Assembly (NCBI GenBank): GCA_003104905.1
Contig: PQAS01000058.1
Location: forward strand, 1 to 64,000
Length of the DNA stretch: 64,000 nucleotides
Reading direction: 5' to 3'
Origin: Candidatus Methanoperedentaceae archaeon
Lineage (GTDB): Archaea; Halobacteriota; Methanosarcinia; Methanosarcinales; Methanoperedenaceae
The notes below the pieces were generated by a model. The model ran no database searches, was not told the DNA's origin, and saw only the letters and a program-made list of their open reading frames with translations. This document shows, piece after piece, positions 33,612 to 42,686 of the stretch. Positions within the stretch are counted from its first letter, which is position 1. The number at the start of each line of letters is the position of its first letter. The position numbers and the translations under genes are program-made.

Positions 33612-34147
33612 GTACCGCCGATACATACTGAAAATCCTGAATTTTTTGTTGAAAATGTTGTGCTGGCAGATTAAATCTTTTTTGAGGTTGGATAGATCAT
33701 TTCGCTCTTTCTTCGATGTGCTTTTTTCTCCTGAAAATAGCATTGATAGCTGTAATCCGTCGTTGTCTCGTTATCCGTACGCTCCAATCACCGCATCCTT
33801 CGCTCACTGCGCTACGCTTCGTTCACTCAGGCACAACTGCCTTGCGGTCATTGTCGCTGCTCTCCTGGCGACACTCTTGCGCTCCAGTGGGTGCTCAGAG
33901 AGTCGCCGGTATCGGTAGCATGTCTCTTTCAGGAAGCACGTTGTTTCCGTATATAGAAGCATGCTAGATCAGCAAGGAAAGATGACTCACCATGGTCTGA
34001 ATTGACAGCTGTTGATGATGGTGAGGGGCAGCTTCAGAACTCATCATTCAAAGATATCTTCATTATCACTATCTAGGGATGACATTACCGTAAGCGTAAA
34101 AAAAGATAGATACTACAATTTTACCTTTTTGTTTGCATAGCTTCCTG
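33612..34147. other. non-coding interval with a dispersed repeat
   Basis: No gene supported. It holds copy 1 of a dispersed GC-rich repeat (33778-33912; copy 2 at 48175-48311). Open frames across it follow the repeat in two strands and lack start signals. Confidence 0.55.
33778..33912. repeat. dispersed 135-bp repeat, copy 1
   Basis: Starts TACGCTCCAATCACCGCATC and ends GAGAGTCGCCGGTAT. It matches 48175-48311 in the same orientation, with exact blocks at both ends and a more variable middle. Both copies are in gene-free intervals. Confidence 0.7.
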
Positions 34148-34654
34148 TTATTTTCCCAATAACCTGTCAAGCAGACTCCTTTTATATTTGACACCATTTA
34201 TTATTATCTCTGCTCCCTGGTTCTTTGAGATTGTGCCTACTTTACCTGCAATTATTTTCCCTTTTAATGTATTACCAATACCCATTATCTCATCTGCGAT
34301 TATTTCTCCTCCGTTCATGGAGCTTCCGGTTTCACCTCCTGCTTTATTAACCTTGATCTTTCCACCTTTCATGCATGTTCCAAGCATTTTCCCCGCTGTT
34401 CCTGTTTCTATAGTACCCTTTTCAAGTTCAAAACCGATATAATCCAGGTTATTTCGCCGGAGATGAAATGTATCAGGGTTCATGCATTCAGCACATATTG
34501 ATGTAAGGTAACCAACTACCATTTTCTCATACGGGTCATCAGGTGTTGATCTTAAGATCAGGTCTTTGATCTCTTCACAATCCTTTGGCGCAACCCTTTT
34601 GATCTCAACCTTACTGACATTTGCAATTTGTTTGATAATTTCCTTAAGTTCCAT
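34148..34654 (-). CDS. glycine-rich beta-helix protein of the FwdC/GXGXG type
   Basis: 168 aa. After a helical N-terminal part ('IIKQIANVSKVEIKRV') come repeated strands with regularly placed glycines: 'LEKGTIETGTAGKMLGTCMK', 'GGETGSSMNGGEIIADEIMG' and 'LKGKIIAGKVGTISKNQGAE'. This recalls the C-terminal GXGXG beta-helix of formylmethanofuran dehydrogenase subunit C and glutamate synthase, but the protein is too short to be either. It may be a structural or binding domain. Function not assigned. Confidence 0.55.
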   Translation of the reverse strand: MELKEIIKQIANVSKVEIKRVAPKDCEEIKDLILRSTPDDPYEKMVVGYLTSICAECMNPDTFHLRRNNLDYIGFELEKGTIETGTAGKMLGTCMKGGKIKVNKAGGETGSSMNGGEIIADEIMGIGNTLKGKIIAGKVGTISKNQGAEIIINGVKYKRSLLDRLLGK

Positions 34655-34768
34655 AGGGGATTTTTATGCTCCTGGTGATAAATCACTTTTTCCTCATCAT
34701 CTTCGATCATCCTCATCCCGGACGCTTCCCAATATCCAGAGCGTTCATTCTTGAGATCATCGCCCGGA

Positions 34769-35623
34769 TTATTCTAAGATCTTCCACTTGATGACGTGAT
34801 CTGTTAGCTCCTTTTTTAAAATGATTTGATTATCTGAAAGGAGATCGCCTTTTTCTATTTCGATAAATCCAAATCGGTTCAAAAATCTCTCGAATACTCT
34901 TAAATAATAACATCTCTGAAATCGTTCTTCACCAGTTGAATATTCGGTATTGGGGAATTCGCTTAATACAGATGGAAAAGCACGTAAATATTTATCTGAA
35001 TAGAACTTCATTCCTTTTGCCTGATCGCCATATTTTTGAATAAGGAATATTGAGAATCCAAATCCTCCTTGAATAATCCATGCTTCAGGATATAAGTCAC
35101 TATATCCCCAATTGAATCTTGTTGAATAAGCTGTAAATAGATACTGATACAATTCAGAAGCAGATTTCTTATCGAGGTATTCCTTACATTTATTGGTCAA
35201 CAATATTGTCCCGTGTTTTTTTTGTGTAAATCCAATTAATTGCGTGAAGATGTTTATGAAATGTATATAATAAGAATCCTCTTCTCTCATAATGGGTTGA
35301 TTAATAAATGCAGCTCTATCTCCTTCCAGAATATCCATATCACAGAGTTCTCTACAAAATTTTCTAGGTAGATTTCCTTTTTGTGTTAATTTCAATGGCT
35401 GTTGTGTCTTCACAATATGTAAATACTGTATAATATGATTGTAAAATCGCACTTGAGTGATTAGTTTATCATTAATTTCCGGATTAAATATCAAAGGCGA
35501 ATTCTCCTTATCAGAAGTTGAGTATAACAAATAATGCATCTCATTTGGTGTAAATCCTTCAAAATCATCAAGCTGGTATCTATTTGTTGGAAAATCAATG
35601 TGATCTTGATCCATGAATACCAT
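34769..35623 (-). CDS. hypothetical protein
   Basis: 284 aa, soluble, not recognised. 'YQLDDFEGFTPNEMHYLLYS' at the N-terminus and 'QQPLKLTQKGNLPRKFCREL' suggest a winged-helix-like region. The C-terminal 'FERFLNRFGFIEIEKGD' reads as another. It could be a DNA-binding regulator. It stands alone with AT-rich flanks. Confidence 0.6.
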   Translation of the reverse strand: MVFMDQDHIDFPTNRYQLDDFEGFTPNEMHYLLYSTSDKENSPLIFNPEINDKLITQVRFYNHIIQYLHIVKTQQPLKLTQKGNLPRKFCRELCDMDILEGDRAAFINQPIMREEDSYYIHFINIFTQLIGFTQKKHGTILLTNKCKEYLDKKSASELYQYLFTAYSTRFNWGYSDLYPEAWIIQGGFGFSIFLIQKYGDQAKGMKFYSDKYLRAFPSVLSEFPNTEYSTGEERFQRCYYLRVFERFLNRFGFIEIEKGDLLSDNQIILKKELTDHVIKWKILE

Positions 35624-35789
35624 ATTAATGTCCCTCCTTAATTATAATGCAATCCCAATATCAATTAGCATTATTCATGGAGTATGCCTCGTGTGACTCC
35701 CTGAAACAACAAGAATCAAATTAAATGAACACAAATCATTTAACTGAAGATTCACATATTCATCATAAATTCCTGCAAAGAGATTTATT

Positions 35790-36107
35790 ATGGCACTTGA
35801 TGAGAATAAGGTAAAAATTATTGCTGAAATAATCGTAAAAAAGACTCATCCGAAAAATATATACCTCTTCGGTTCCCATGCAAAAGGAACAGCCAGGCCG
35901 GAAAGTGACCTTGACTTGCTGATTATTGCAGATATGCCAGGCCCAAAAAACAAATGCAGTCTTGCAATATGTCGTCTTTTTCCGAATAGGGATTTCTCGC
36001 TTGATGTTTTTGTTTATCATGAAGATGAATTTAATGAAGAGGTTGACATTGCCAATACGCTTGCTACCGCGGTAGCAAGGGAGGGTAAGCTCATTTATGC
36101 CGGATAA
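35790..36107 (+). CDS. mntA: minimal nucleotidyltransferase (MNT type), no HEPN partner adjacent
   Basis: 105 aa. Catalytic core 'IYLFGSHAKGTARPESDLDL' (GSxAxG and DxD), with a third acid in 'RDFSLDVFVY'. The family includes MntA antitoxins that adenylylate HEPN toxins. The expected HEPN gene is not next to it: upstream is an unrelated hypothetical and downstream an aldo-keto reductase. It is either an orphan or works in trans. Confidence 0.82.
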   Translation: MALDENKVKIIAEIIVKKTHPKNIYLFGSHAKGTARPESDLDLLIIADMPGPKNKCSLAICRLFPNRDFSLDVFVYHEDEFNEEVDIANTLATAVAREGKLIYAG

Positions 36108-36255
36108 GGTACCCTGGGGATTTTATTGAGTTCTACGTAGAAAACATTGCGATACCATTATTACCCATACTCATATGTTTCACTTACATTGAATATCATT
36201 TTATTCGATAGTGAGGATGTCGAGAATGAGAATATGCAAAATCTGAGATGATTTA

Positions 36256-37398
36256 ATGCTATTTAGAAAAATGAATAAAGTGGAATCTGGTCTCTCTATA
36301 CTGGGCTTCGGATGCATGCGCCTGCCGGTAACAAAAGATGGAAATATCGATGAAGAACAGGCTACCGATATGCTCAGGTATGCCATAGATCATGGCGTGA
36401 ACTACGTTGATACCGCCTATCCATACCATAATGGGGAGAGCGAACCTTTCGTTGGTCGGGCACTGCAGGGAGGATATCGCGAGAAGGTGAACCTGGCTAC
36501 AAAACTTCCCAGCTGGCTGATCAAATCACGTGCTGATATGGATCGTTATCTTGATGAGCAGCTCAAGCGGTTACAGACAGATCATATTGATTTTTACCTG
36601 GTCCACGGACTCATGAAACCATTCTGGGAAAATCTAAGTACAATGGGTGTTACCGACTTCCTGGATAGTGCCATTGCCGATGGAAGAATTAAGTATGCTG
36701 GGTTTTCATTCCACGATGAACTGGCATTATTTAAGGAGATCGTAGATGCTTATGATTGGACGTTCTGCCAGATCCAGTACAATTTCATGGATGAGCAGAA
36801 TCAAGCTGGAACGGAGGGACTCAGGTATGCAGCTGACCATGGGCTTGGAATTGTGATCATGGAGCCTCTGCGTGGCGGTATGCTTACCAGGGACATTCCT
36901 TCCATCAACAACATCTGGAAAAAGGCTCCTGTCCAGAGAAGCCTTCCAGATCGGGCCCTGCGGTGGGTATGGAATCATCCTGAAGTGACAGTTGTTTTAT
37001 CCGGCATGTCATCCTTCGAACAGGTTGAGCAAAACCTCGGATATGCACAGAATGGTCTTCCAAACTCGCTTTCTCAGGAGGAACTTAGCCTGTTTAAAGA
37101 GGTGGAGATCGAGTATAAGAAGCGCATCAAGATCCCATGCACAGGCTGCAGATACTGTATGCCATGTTCATCCAATGTCAGCATCCCTGAGTGCTTTGAG
37201 ATGTACAATCAGGGCTGCATGTTCGATGCGCATGACGCTGCCAGCACCCAATACGATTTTGTATTGAGCGGTTTTTTGACCGGAAGCCCTGGATTTGCCT
37301 CCCAATGCCAGGAATGCGGGGAATGCGAGGAGAAGTGTCCACAGGGCATACCGATTCGAGAATACCTCAAGAAGGTCGCAGCGTATTTTGGGAAGTGA
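36256..37398 (+). CDS. aldo/keto reductase with C-terminal ferredoxin-type domain
   Basis: 380 aa. The aldo/keto reductase barrel starts 'GLSILGFGCMRLPVTKDG' and shows 'GVNYVDTAYPYHNGESE' (catalytic Asp and Tyr), 'LATKLPSWL' (Lys) and 'YLVHGL' (His). The C-terminus has 'CTGCRYCMPCSSNVSIPECF' and 'CQECGECEEKCPQGIPIREY', two iron-sulfur-binding cysteine groups. These fusions are frequent in anaerobes, and the substrate is generally unknown. It is a metabolic passenger in an otherwise conflict-oriented element. Confidence 0.88.
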   Translation: MLFRKMNKVESGLSILGFGCMRLPVTKDGNIDEEQATDMLRYAIDHGVNYVDTAYPYHNGESEPFVGRALQGGYREKVNLATKLPSWLIKSRADMDRYLDEQLKRLQTDHIDFYLVHGLMKPFWENLSTMGVTDFLDSAIADGRIKYAGFSFHDELALFKEIVDAYDWTFCQIQYNFMDEQNQAGTEGLRYAADHGLGIVIMEPLRGGMLTRDIPSINNIWKKAPVQRSLPDRALRWVWNHPEVTVVLSGMSSFEQVEQNLGYAQNGLPNSLSQEELSLFKEVEIEYKKRIKIPCTGCRYCMPCSSNVSIPECFEMYNQGCMFDAHDAASTQYDFVLSGFLTGSPGFASQCQECGECEEKCPQGIPIREYLKKVAAYFGK

Positions 37399-37606
37399 TT
37401 ATTTCGCAAAGAAGCACATCGGAGTGCTCTGCGCTCCTAAAGGTTCATGCCTCGATCCAGGAGTGGTCAGTGAGGAACTTACCAGGGAAGATGGTATTGA
37501 GGATTAGCTGGTGAATAATTTCAAGCCAGCAGTCATCAGCAGGCTGGCTGAGAAGTTACATATTATGATAAGATTGAAGTAAGAGAGCAGCGAAAGTGAA
37601 GGAAAA

Positions 37607-38083
37607 ATGGCAGGATATACAGTACACAATAAAATAGCAGAGATTGCAGGAATACCATCTGCCATATCCGAAGAGATCAATCGATTCATGGAGGATACGA
37701 ATCCTCCAAAAGATTTTGAAGATCACAATACTGAAAATAAGATATTCGTATGCGGGCACTTGAATGTATCAATCAGGACTTTGATGGGAAGTGAAAAGTT
37801 ACAAGAAAGGGGAAAAAAGGAGTGCGTACAAAAAGAGGACTTGAAATGGCTGCTGGCAACGAGAAAAGAATATATCAGGCCCTACTATCTGCATCTTGCT
37901 GTCGATAATATTTGTGAGAATAAGGATCGGATAAAGAGCGGTAAAGTGACTATTGAGAATTGCGTAAATAGCTGGGGTAAAAACCGTGCTGTCGTTGTTC
38001 CGGGAACAGAACCTTATTTGAGAGATGTGTTAGAATTTTTGAGAAATAATGTCGAGAAAATCAGACCGATTATTTTTTCATAA
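37607..38083 (+). CDS. hypothetical protein
   Basis: 158 aa with ATG at 37607. 'YTVHNKIAEIAGIPSAISEE' and 'INRFMEDTNPP' at the N-terminus, then a region rich in charged residues. No motif for a known enzyme family is seen. The 200 bp upstream, after the reductase, show no gene. Confidence 0.5.
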   Translation: MAGYTVHNKIAEIAGIPSAISEEINRFMEDTNPPKDFEDHNTENKIFVCGHLNVSIRTLMGSEKLQERGKKECVQKEDLKWLLATRKEYIRPYYLHLAVDNICENKDRIKSGKVTIENCVNSWGKNRAVVVPGTEPYLRDVLEFLRNNVEKIRPIIFS

Positions 38084-38206
38084 TTCAGTTGATAATGCTT
38101 TCATCATTAATATATATTAGAAAATTCAATATATAGAAATACCAATTATTTAGTTTATTAAATCTGAATAATTTAATTAGAATATAATCAAGAATTTTCA
38201 AATACT

Positions 38207-39184
38207 ATGGCAAGAATAATTTTAAACAATAAAGAATATACACTTTATGACTTCGACAATGAGGCCGAGTTTGAGAAAGCAGTTATTGAAAATCAAAAGT
38301 ATCTTTTTGGTAAAGATTCTATATATGTAGATGTCAAACGAAAAATCGGGCGTGATAATCACCGCGGTATACCCGATGCTTTTTTGATAGATTTTTATGA
38401 TACAAGAAAGCCACAACTCTATATCGTAGAAAATGAAGTGGCATCGCATGATGTATATGCGCATATTTCAGAACAAATTGTGCGCTTTGGAGCAAGTACC
38501 GTGACATCTGCAAATCAAATTCGCGACATGCTTATTAAGGCAATAGAAAATGAACCGAAAACAAAAAAAGATATAGAAAAATATATCACTCAAACTATTT
38601 TCAAAACTGTTACAGAGTTAATGCTTTATCTTACTGAGAACGATATTAAAATTGTTCTTGCAATAAATGAGGTTACCGCTGACCTAAATATTGCCTTTAA
38701 AATCTTCAAGAATCCACCAGACATTGTCCTTTTACAGCGCTATGTATGTGGAAACGATAGATCATACTACTACGAACCGATGCGGGAAGAAATTGAAGAT
38801 ATTGAAATCGAAAAAAAGAAAACTGGCGAAGCGGCAGATTTTGATACAGTTGTTTGTGCCGCTTTTGAGGATGGATTCAAGAATGCATATCAGAAAAATA
38901 ATGCTTGGTGGGAAATTCGTCTTTCACAGCAGGCGCGCGAAAAGTTAAAATATCTCGCGATTTATGAAAAAGCCCCAATTGCTCATATAAGCCATTATGC
39001 GGAAATTGAACGTATAGAGCCGTATAAAGACACCGGCAAATATATTTTGTATTTAAAAAATAAGAAAACCATTAAACCGATCAAACTAAGCACAGGCAAA
39101 AAAGGCGAAGCTCCGCAAGCACCGCGTTATACGACACTTAATAAATTATTACAAGCTAAAACAATTAGCGAGCTTTGGAGTTAA
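38207..39184 (+). CDS. PD-(D/E)XK-like nuclease-domain protein
   Basis: 325 aa. The N-terminal half has 'RGIPDAFLIDFYDTRKPQLY' followed by 'IVENEVASHDVYAHISEQIV'. This is the D ... E-x-E spacing of restriction-endonuclease-like folds, with Glu-Asn-Glu-Val in place of the usual E-x-K. The C-terminal half ('ARYTTLNKLLQAKTISELW' end) probably binds a partner or DNA. It is convergent with the Rad50-like gene (22 bp between stops). A nuclease role in defence or repair fits the neighbours; activity is uncertain because of the missing lysine. Confidence 0.65.
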   Translation: MARIILNNKEYTLYDFDNEAEFEKAVIENQKYLFGKDSIYVDVKRKIGRDNHRGIPDAFLIDFYDTRKPQLYIVENEVASHDVYAHISEQIVRFGASTVTSANQIRDMLIKAIENEPKTKKDIEKYITQTIFKTVTELMLYLTENDIKIVLAINEVTADLNIAFKIFKNPPDIVLLQRYVCGNDRSYYYEPMREEIEDIEIEKKKTGEAADFDTVVCAAFEDGFKNAYQKNNAWWEIRLSQQAREKLKYLAIYEKAPIAHISHYAEIERIEPYKDTGKYILYLKNKKTIKPIKLSTGKKGEAPQAPRYTTLNKLLQAKTISELWS

Positions 39185-39206
39185 ACAAGATTAAAATAAT
39201 GAAAAA

Positions 39207-41306
39207 TTAATTCAACTCAATAATATTATCTACATTTGCTTTATAGAAGTCATCATGGGTCATTAGAATAATCTGACATGTTTTTGACAGTTTTTTAAGT
39301 AATGCAATTGTTAGATTGCGTCGCCCTGAATCAAATGAACCAAACGGTTCGTCTAATATTAAAGGGGGATTTACAGATTTACTTAATGCATCACTTGTCG
39401 CTACTCTTAATGCAAAATACAGTTGATCTTTCGCTCCTGTACTCAAGAAGTCAGGCGCAATAATTTCCTTTTTTTCAGGTGACTTTACTCGAATATCAAA
39501 ATTATGATCAATAAAAATTTCTGAATATTTATTACCCGTGATCTGGTTTAAGATATTATTGGCTTTATCTTCAAGTTCCGGAGCCATCTGTTTTTGAATT
39601 TCGGTCGAGACTTCCTGGAGCATTTCTCTGGCAATTTTTAATGCTTTACTTCTTTCCTGTAATCGATTTAATTGCTCTTTTTTGTACTCAATTCCCTCTT
39701 CTAATTCTATTGAAGGTTTTTCAATATCCATGGTGCTTAATTGCCCAATAATTTTTTGATTCTGTTGTTTTAACTCATCGATTTCATCTTTCAATCCAGA
39801 TAGCTTCTGCAATTGTATCTGTTCTTCTGCGCTAAGATTCAGATCCCCAAGTTCTTCCAATCTTTTATCATTCTTCCCCATCTCAATTAGAAGATTATCC
39901 TTCTTTTTTTCTAATTCATCCAGTTTATTAATGCCCAATAGGATCTCTTTTTGAGATACTAGATTCGTTCTTTTCTGCCCTCTTCGTGTATAAATATCCA
40001 ATTTTTCCGATAATTCTTTGTAATTTCTGGATGGCAATGAAAGATAATAACTTTCGATTTGTTTGGATAAATTTTCAATCGATGATTCTTTTTCACGTAT
40101 ATCAGATTCGAATTGATCTATTCTTGTTTGAATTGCAATAACATTCCCACTTTTTGATTTAATAGTATGAAATACTATCAAAATAATTCCGATGAAAATG
40201 CCTATGATAAATAATGAATTTATTAAAAATATTCCCATCATGCTGATTAAAAAGATAACGAGTCCTGAATACAAAAAAATACTCGATATTTTTGGATTAG
40301 AATTGTTTAAAGTACCTTGTTCTTTATTCAGTTTTTCTTTAATTGTAGTTATCTCAGTCTGAAGTCCATTTTTTTTATCTTCTAAAGATTTTAGTTCAGA
40401 AATTGTCTCATTGGATATTTTTTCGTATCCTGATAATTTTTCAAGTTCTTCATCTATTCCCTCGATCTCTTTATTTATATCTTTGACTTTTTGAACATTA
40501 GTCATCAAAGTCTGAAGACTATCTTTCTTATTTGAGTTTTCATCTTTAAGTTTTTTAATGGCATCATACTTAGTTTTTATTGATTCATACTTTTTAAAGT
40601 GTGATTCTTTTGAGGCAATGTTTACTTCTATTGCTTTTTGTTTTTCTTTGAGATCAATAGCGGATTTTTCCTGTCTTTTTGCTTCATCTAGAGATAAGTT
40701 AGTATCTTTAATTTCACTATTAATTTGATCCAGGATACCATTACTTCTGGGGCCGCCATCGATCTCTTTAATTTTTTTATCCAATATTTCAATTGCCTTA
40801 TTGGCTGATGTGTCTTCTGTGCCAGTAATTAAATTAGAGATAATATCTTTTATTTGTTTTATAGCAATTTTTTCTTTTAAGGCAGCCATTTCTCCTTGAG
40901 TAACACATACAGTATTCTCAAAAACGCGTTTTTCAGGAAAACCAATATGCTCAGAAATTATATTTTTTGCTGCCTTTTCTGTTCTAGCTATTTCTGTAAA
41001 ATCTGCCCCATCTTGTTTTTCGACCACGACTTTTTTGGATTTTAGATCGCGTGATATTCTATATACTTCGCCATTGTTGGTTTGATAAGTCAATTTCACT
41101 TTGCAAACATCCGGATTATTCCATGAATAACAACAGTCTAATTCCGCCTTCGCTGGCGCAAATAATGAAGCTAATATTGCGTTATGTAAAGTTGATTTAC
41201 CTGATTCATTAGGTCCGATGATAATATTGACTCCGTCTTTAAAATTTATTGTTCTTTGTGTGCCAAATTGGCCGAAACCCTGAACAGATAATTCCATCAA
41301 TTTCAT
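39207..41306 (-). CDS. Rad50/SbcC-like ATPase with a central membrane hairpin (YhaN-like)
   Basis: 699 aa. Walker A 'NIIIGPNESGKSTLHNAILA' (31-39), ABC signature 'LSTGAKDQLYFALRVA' and Walker B 'PLILDEPFGSFDSGRR' near the C-terminus, with long coiled coils between. The zinc hook of Rad50 is absent. Instead residues about 340-380 hold two adjoining hydrophobic helices ('SIFLYSGLVIFLISMMGIFL', 'FIIGIFIGIILIVF'). This is the layout of Bacillus YhaN, partner of YhaO. The gene overlaps the Mre11-like gene by 4 bp. The pair probably acts on DNA ends at the membrane. Confidence 0.82.
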   Translation of the reverse strand: MKLMELSVQGFGQFGTQRTINFKDGVNIIIGPNESGKSTLHNAILASLFAPAKAELDCCYSWNNPDVCKVKLTYQTNNGEVYRISRDLKSKKVVVEKQDGADFTEIARTEKAAKNIISEHIGFPEKRVFENTVCVTQGEMAALKEKIAIKQIKDIISNLITGTEDTSANKAIEILDKKIKEIDGGPRSNGILDQINSEIKDTNLSLDEAKRQEKSAIDLKEKQKAIEVNIASKESHFKKYESIKTKYDAIKKLKDENSNKKDSLQTLMTNVQKVKDINKEIEGIDEELEKLSGYEKISNETISELKSLEDKKNGLQTEITTIKEKLNKEQGTLNNSNPKISSIFLYSGLVIFLISMMGIFLINSLFIIGIFIGIILIVFHTIKSKSGNVIAIQTRIDQFESDIREKESSIENLSKQIESYYLSLPSRNYKELSEKLDIYTRRGQKRTNLVSQKEILLGINKLDELEKKKDNLLIEMGKNDKRLEELGDLNLSAEEQIQLQKLSGLKDEIDELKQQNQKIIGQLSTMDIEKPSIELEEGIEYKKEQLNRLQERSKALKIAREMLQEVSTEIQKQMAPELEDKANNILNQITGNKYSEIFIDHNFDIRVKSPEKKEIIAPDFLSTGAKDQLYFALRVATSDALSKSVNPPLILDEPFGSFDSGRRNLTIALLKKLSKTCQIILMTHDDFYKANVDNIIELN

Positions 41307-42394
41307 CGAATTTCTCCTCCATCCAATGCTTGAATACCCAATCTTAAAGCCCTTTCCAGCAATTTTTTCTCTTCTGGATCGTTTGATCCGCTGATCTTTC
41401 CCTGCATTTTAGATATAAACGCGCCTTTAATAGTGTTATCCACCTGAAGATCTGATGGAGAAGTAATATTATCAATAATTTCTAAATGGAAAAAAGAATC
41501 TTCTATTTCTTCCAACATGGTTTCGCTATCTAACTTCAATAGTTTTTCTGGAACTCCAGACAATTTCACCCTCAATAATTTGCCGGGATCAGATTTCTCA
41601 CGTATTTTGGTCTCTATTTCCATTTCGTTAACCATATCTGTGCATTCTAATTCGTATGTCTCATACACTTTAGAATTGATATTATTTGGATTGATATTCA
41701 CTCCATTTTTATCAAGATCAACAAGAACAACGCCTCTTTGGCCTGTATCATTAAATCCTAATCCATCTGGAGTGCCGGGATAACATGCCGGAACAGATGT
41801 TTTTATCTCATGGAATGTATGAAAATGACCCAGAGCAATGTAGTCCATTTTACTGCCTTCAATTTCTTCTTTCTCTATCGGGTAGTAATTTTCATCTCCA
41901 AAATCCATGACTTTATATGAACCGTGAACCAATGCAATATTATATTTATCAGGCAAAGGCTCTGGCAGATCTTTCAATATGTGTTTATCGAATTTTTCAG
42001 AGTCATAAGCTATGCCATGTACTGCTAGATCCCCAATCGTTTTGGTGGAAAATTCTTTATCAAATATCGTTACGTTTGAAGGAAAATCATTTTCAGAATA
42101 TACGGATCCTTTTACCATTGGATCGTGATTTCCAGGGATCAAGAATACCGGGATTTGCGCCCTTTTCATTTCGTTTATGACAAAGGAAATCAATGATGGG
42201 GGTGGATAAGGATCATCAAAAAGGTCACCTGCTATCAATAATACATTTGATCTCGAACTTTGTGTCAGATCGATCATTTTGCTGAATGTCTTTTTCAGGT
42301 CTTCTCTTCGAATTCGTGCTTTGGCAGGGGGAAGACCCTTGAATTTTATACCCAAATGAACATCAGCAACATGCAATACTCGTAATGATTTCAT
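41303..42394 (-). CDS. Mre11/SbcD-like DNA exonuclease (YhaO-like)
   Basis: 363 aa. Phosphoesterase motifs in order: 'VLHVADVHLGIKFKG', 'LLIAGDLFDDP', 'VFLIPGNHDPM', 'IALVHGSYKV' and 'YIALGHFHTFHE'. A capping and partner-binding C-terminus follows. Mre11/SbcD proteins are Mn-dependent nucleases that process DNA ends together with a Rad50/SbcC ATPase, which here is encoded directly downstream with a 4-bp overlap. Because the host should have its own Mre11-Rad50, this pair is probably an element-specific defence or maintenance module. Confidence 0.87.
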   Translation of the reverse strand: MKSLRVLHVADVHLGIKFKGLPPAKARIRREDLKKTFSKMIDLTQSSRSNVLLIAGDLFDDPYPPPSLISFVINEMKRAQIPVFLIPGNHDPMVKGSVYSENDFPSNVTIFDKEFSTKTIGDLAVHGIAYDSEKFDKHILKDLPEPLPDKYNIALVHGSYKVMDFGDENYYPIEKEEIEGSKMDYIALGHFHTFHEIKTSVPACYPGTPDGLGFNDTGQRGVVLVDLDKNGVNINPNNINSKVYETYELECTDMVNEMEIETKIREKSDPGKLLRVKLSGVPEKLLKLDSETMLEEIEDSFFHLEIIDNITSPSDLQVDNTIKGAFISKMQGKISGSNDPEEKKLLERALRLGIQALDGGEIR

Positions 42395-42686
42395 TGATAC
42401 ACCGATTTAGTGGATTATTTATGTATTTATATATTTATTTCTGTGGCTATTTTGACTCTTTATTAGTTAGTAGTTACCACTTTTTTAATCCAATATAACT
42501 TCATCAGATATTAAGGTTATTTACAATATCATGATAATCATAATATCATAGAAGATTTTATATGATGGATAAATAATAGAGGATATATTATTTGATTCTC
42601 AAATATGGTATGAAGGTGAAAGGTTGATCAAAGTTGGAGAAGTATCAAAATAGTAAAGAAGCGTGTTATTTTGGGTGGAGATAAAT

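Noticed and set aside
33646-33967. Two long plus-strand open frames (up to 90 codons)
   Set aside because: They run through the dispersed GC-rich repeat, are open in more than one frame at once, have no ribosome-binding site and give arginine/serine-rich peptides with no protein-like pattern.
39207-42394. Host housekeeping Mre11-Rad50
   Set aside because: The ATPase lacks the CxxC zinc hook and has membrane helices, and the pair is inside the mobile element. A YhaO/YhaN-like accessory pair fits better.
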